A stretch of DNA of 64,000 bases from Anaerolineales bacterium. GTDB taxonomy: Bacteria > Chloroflexota > Anaerolineae > Anaerolineales > Villigracilaceae. Positions 62,623 to 64,000 of this stretch are shown piece by piece. The stretch is taken from positions 1,798,001-1,862,000 of the forward strand of contig CP129480.1 of the NCBI GenBank assembly GCA_030583885.1, given 5' to 3'. Each line of letters starts with the position of its first letter. The stretch's first letter is position 1. The position numbers were made by a program, and so were the translations under genes. Below the pieces are notes generated by a model. That model made no database searches. It worked only from the letters and a program-made list of their open reading frames with translations, and had not been told where the DNA came from.

Positions 62623-64000
62623 CTACTTTTTTTCGGGGCTGCCTGATGTGAATTGAATGGCAACATCCGTGTCCGGCAGGGTGTTGCCCAGTTCCTGAAT
62701 GGTGGTTTGAAGTATGTTCTCCAGGCTCACCAGACTGCCGATCCTTGCCGAGATCTGACCGATGGTGCGCTCCTTTGCAGCCCTTTTTTGCGCATCCTGC
62801 AGCAGGCGCGCATTTTCAATTGCGAGCGCAGTGCGTTCTGCAGTGGCCTGCGCCATTGCAATTTCATCCTCCGTCCAGGTTCGTCCTGATTCTGATGTGC
62901 TGAGTTTGAGCGTCCCGATGCGCATACCGCGCAAGGTCAACGGAATGGCGAGGCTGTGCCGCCGTTTTTTGTTCGATGGTTCTATCAGTTTTACGTCCAC
63001 GCCGTCGAAATAGTATCCCTCGACGGGTTTGCGGGCGATGAATTGATTCCACTGCTGTTCGCCCATTTGCGCGGCAATGGCCTCCGCCTGTGACAGCGCT
63101 TCACGGCTTTGCTGATAGGAGCGCGCGTTTTGAATGGCAATGCTGACCTGATCTGCCAGTGTGGAAAGTATGTTCACATCCTCTTCCCCAAAGGCATTCG
63201 TTTCCGTGCTTTGTACGTCCAGCGCGCCGAAGACATCGGGGCCCATGCGCAGGGGCAGGGCGATTTCGGAGTGTGTGTCCGGGAGGTCGGGATTGTTGAA
63301 GAAAACCGCATCCAGCCCAACATCGAGCGCAACGCGCGGGCTTCCGGCCTGGGTCACAAATCCCACGATGCCTGTCTCGCCAACCCGCAGGCGGTGATTC
63401 CTTTCAAGCATCCTTTTTCCGCCTTCGCTGTTTGCAGCGACGAGCACGGCGTATTCGCGGCGTGTATCCAAAAGGAAAATGCCGACGTGATAAAAATCGA
63501 AGCGCTCGCTCACAAGGCGTGTGATCAACGTGAGTAGGTTTTCCATTTTTGGTTCGCTGGCAATGAGTTTTGAAATTTCGCCGATCGAAAGGAGTTCTCT
63601 GGCGCGCCTTTCGCTTTGCTGCCGAGAATGCTCAAGGTCGGCGGTTCGTTCTGCAACCCGGCCCTCGAGGGAGCCGATAAGGTTTTGGATCTCATCGGAC
63701 ATGCTGTTGAATGTGATTACCAGATCGCCGATTTCATCCTGGCTATCTATCTCGATTCGTTGGTCGAATTTCCCAGAGGCGAAGGCTCGGGCCCCCTGCG
63801 CCAGCCTTGATAAAGGCCTGGATAATGTGCCACCCGCAAGGTTTCCGAGAAATATGCCAAGCACCAGCATGGCGAAGAAGATCGCACTGGACTGGGTGAC
63901 ATTTTCCCGTTGCTCTCGAATGATGGCATCTGCAGTAATATCAACACCAACAACGCCCACCTGCCGTCCGTCAGAAGATACGATTGGGGCGTAGGCGCTT
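62623..64000 (-). CDS. Membrane sensor: Cache end, HAMP, GAF, partial GAF (5' end outside window)
   Basis: The frame is open to the right edge; the GTG at 63960 is internal because Cache-like residues (SAYAPIVSSDGRQVGVVGVDI, minus the first) continue upstream. About 458 residues are visible. They are the last Cache strand, a membrane helix (about 25-45 of the visible part), HAMP, a GAF with FFNNPDLPDTHSEIALPL, a second GAF-like domain and the tail AKERTIGQISARIGSLVSLEN. No output domain. It is the first visible member of a five-paralogue tandem array; the operon may extend further upstream. Confidence 0.87.
   Translation of the reverse strand, partial: SAYAPIVSSDGRQVGVVGVDITADAIIREQRENVTQSSAIFFAMLVLGIFLGNLAGGTLSRPLSRLAQGARAFASGKFDQRIEIDSQDEIGDLVITFNSMSDEIQNLIGSLEGRVAERTADLEHSRQQSERRARELLSIGEISKLIASEPKMENLLTLITRLVSERFDFYHVGIFLLDTRREYAVLVAANSEGGKRMLERNHRLRVGETGIVGFVTQAGSPRVALDVGLDAVFFNNPDLPDTHSEIALPLRMGPDVFGALDVQSTETNAFGEEDVNILSTLADQVSIAIQNARSYQQSREALSQAEAIAAQMGEQQWNQFIARKPVEGYYFDGVDVKLIEPSNKKRRHSLAIPLTLRGMRIGTLKLSTSESGRTWTEDEIAMAQATAERTALAIENARLLQDAQKRAAKERTIGQISARIGSLVSLENILQTTIQELGNTLPDTDVAIQFTSGSPEKK

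Noticed and set aside
63960..63960. GTG as the start of the right-most sensor
   Set aside because: The frame stays open to the window edge with Cache-like residues, so this is an internal codon of a longer gene.
1..64000. CRISPR array, insertion sequence, prophage or plasmid origin
   Set aside because: No regularly spaced direct repeats, transposase or integrase motifs, phage structural genes or iterons were found. The ParA gene alone is not evidence for a plasmid.

Overview
The window is a gene-dense bacterial chromosome segment. It has short intergenic gaps, many overlapping stop/start junctions and clear Shine-Dalgarno sites. No phage, plasmid, insertion sequence or CRISPR array is visible. 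The gene content (GAF/Cache sensor proteins, a kinase-like/TolB-propeller receptor, SH3-type lipoproteins, a GH114 protein, a GlnRS alongside a GltX) resembles Chloroflexota, class Anaerolineae. That assignment is an inference from protein character; no rRNA or marker tree was available.

Layout. Bases 1-2.5 kb (+) hold the 3' end of gltX, a multi-TM protein and a zinc-ribbon protein. From 2.5 to 7.9 kb (-) lies a heterodimeric ABC exporter followed by RtcB RNA ligase. In front of it is a leader that looks like a complete ribosome-controlled attenuator: promoter, 23-codon ORF, alternative hairpins and terminator. From 7.9 to 17.2 kb come a UbiB-like kinase, glnS, tRNA-Gln(CUG), a GGDEF protein, glycerate kinase, a NifX-like protein and a radical SAM protein. 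From 17.2 to 24.6 kb (-) are LysE, GH114, secDF, an M1 peptidase, a P-loop protein, a channel-like TrkA protein without a selectivity filter, and a PP2C/SpoIIE phosphatase. From 24.6 to 31.1 kb (+) are rpmF, fabD, a PLD-like lipoprotein, an aminotransferase with an unusual leader, pckA and a methyltransferase. From 31.1 to 39.3 kb (-) are a SET protein, a pseudokinase-propeller protein, a small membrane protein, hflX, a histidine kinase, an M28 peptidase and trmFO. From 39.4 to 46 kb (+) are a beta-helix lipoprotein and a three-gene two-component operon whose promoter carries a G-quadruplex motif.

The most unusual region is 46-64 kb (-). It is an apparent co-directional operon of at least nine genes that runs off the right edge. 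Five paralogous membrane GAF sensors (four with HAMP and Cache-type regions) lack any output domain. They are followed by an orphan ParA-type ATPase, a hybrid histidine kinase with two receiver domains, a threonine-synthase-like enzyme fused to a C-terminal receiver domain, and a DMT/EamA exporter, and then by a perfect terminator. Two of the sensors keep most of the amino-acid-binding residues of dCache domains. My working hypothesis is an amino-acid-responsive signalling operon in which phosphotransfer acts directly on a biosynthetic enzyme. The architecture is read from the sequence; the function is inference.
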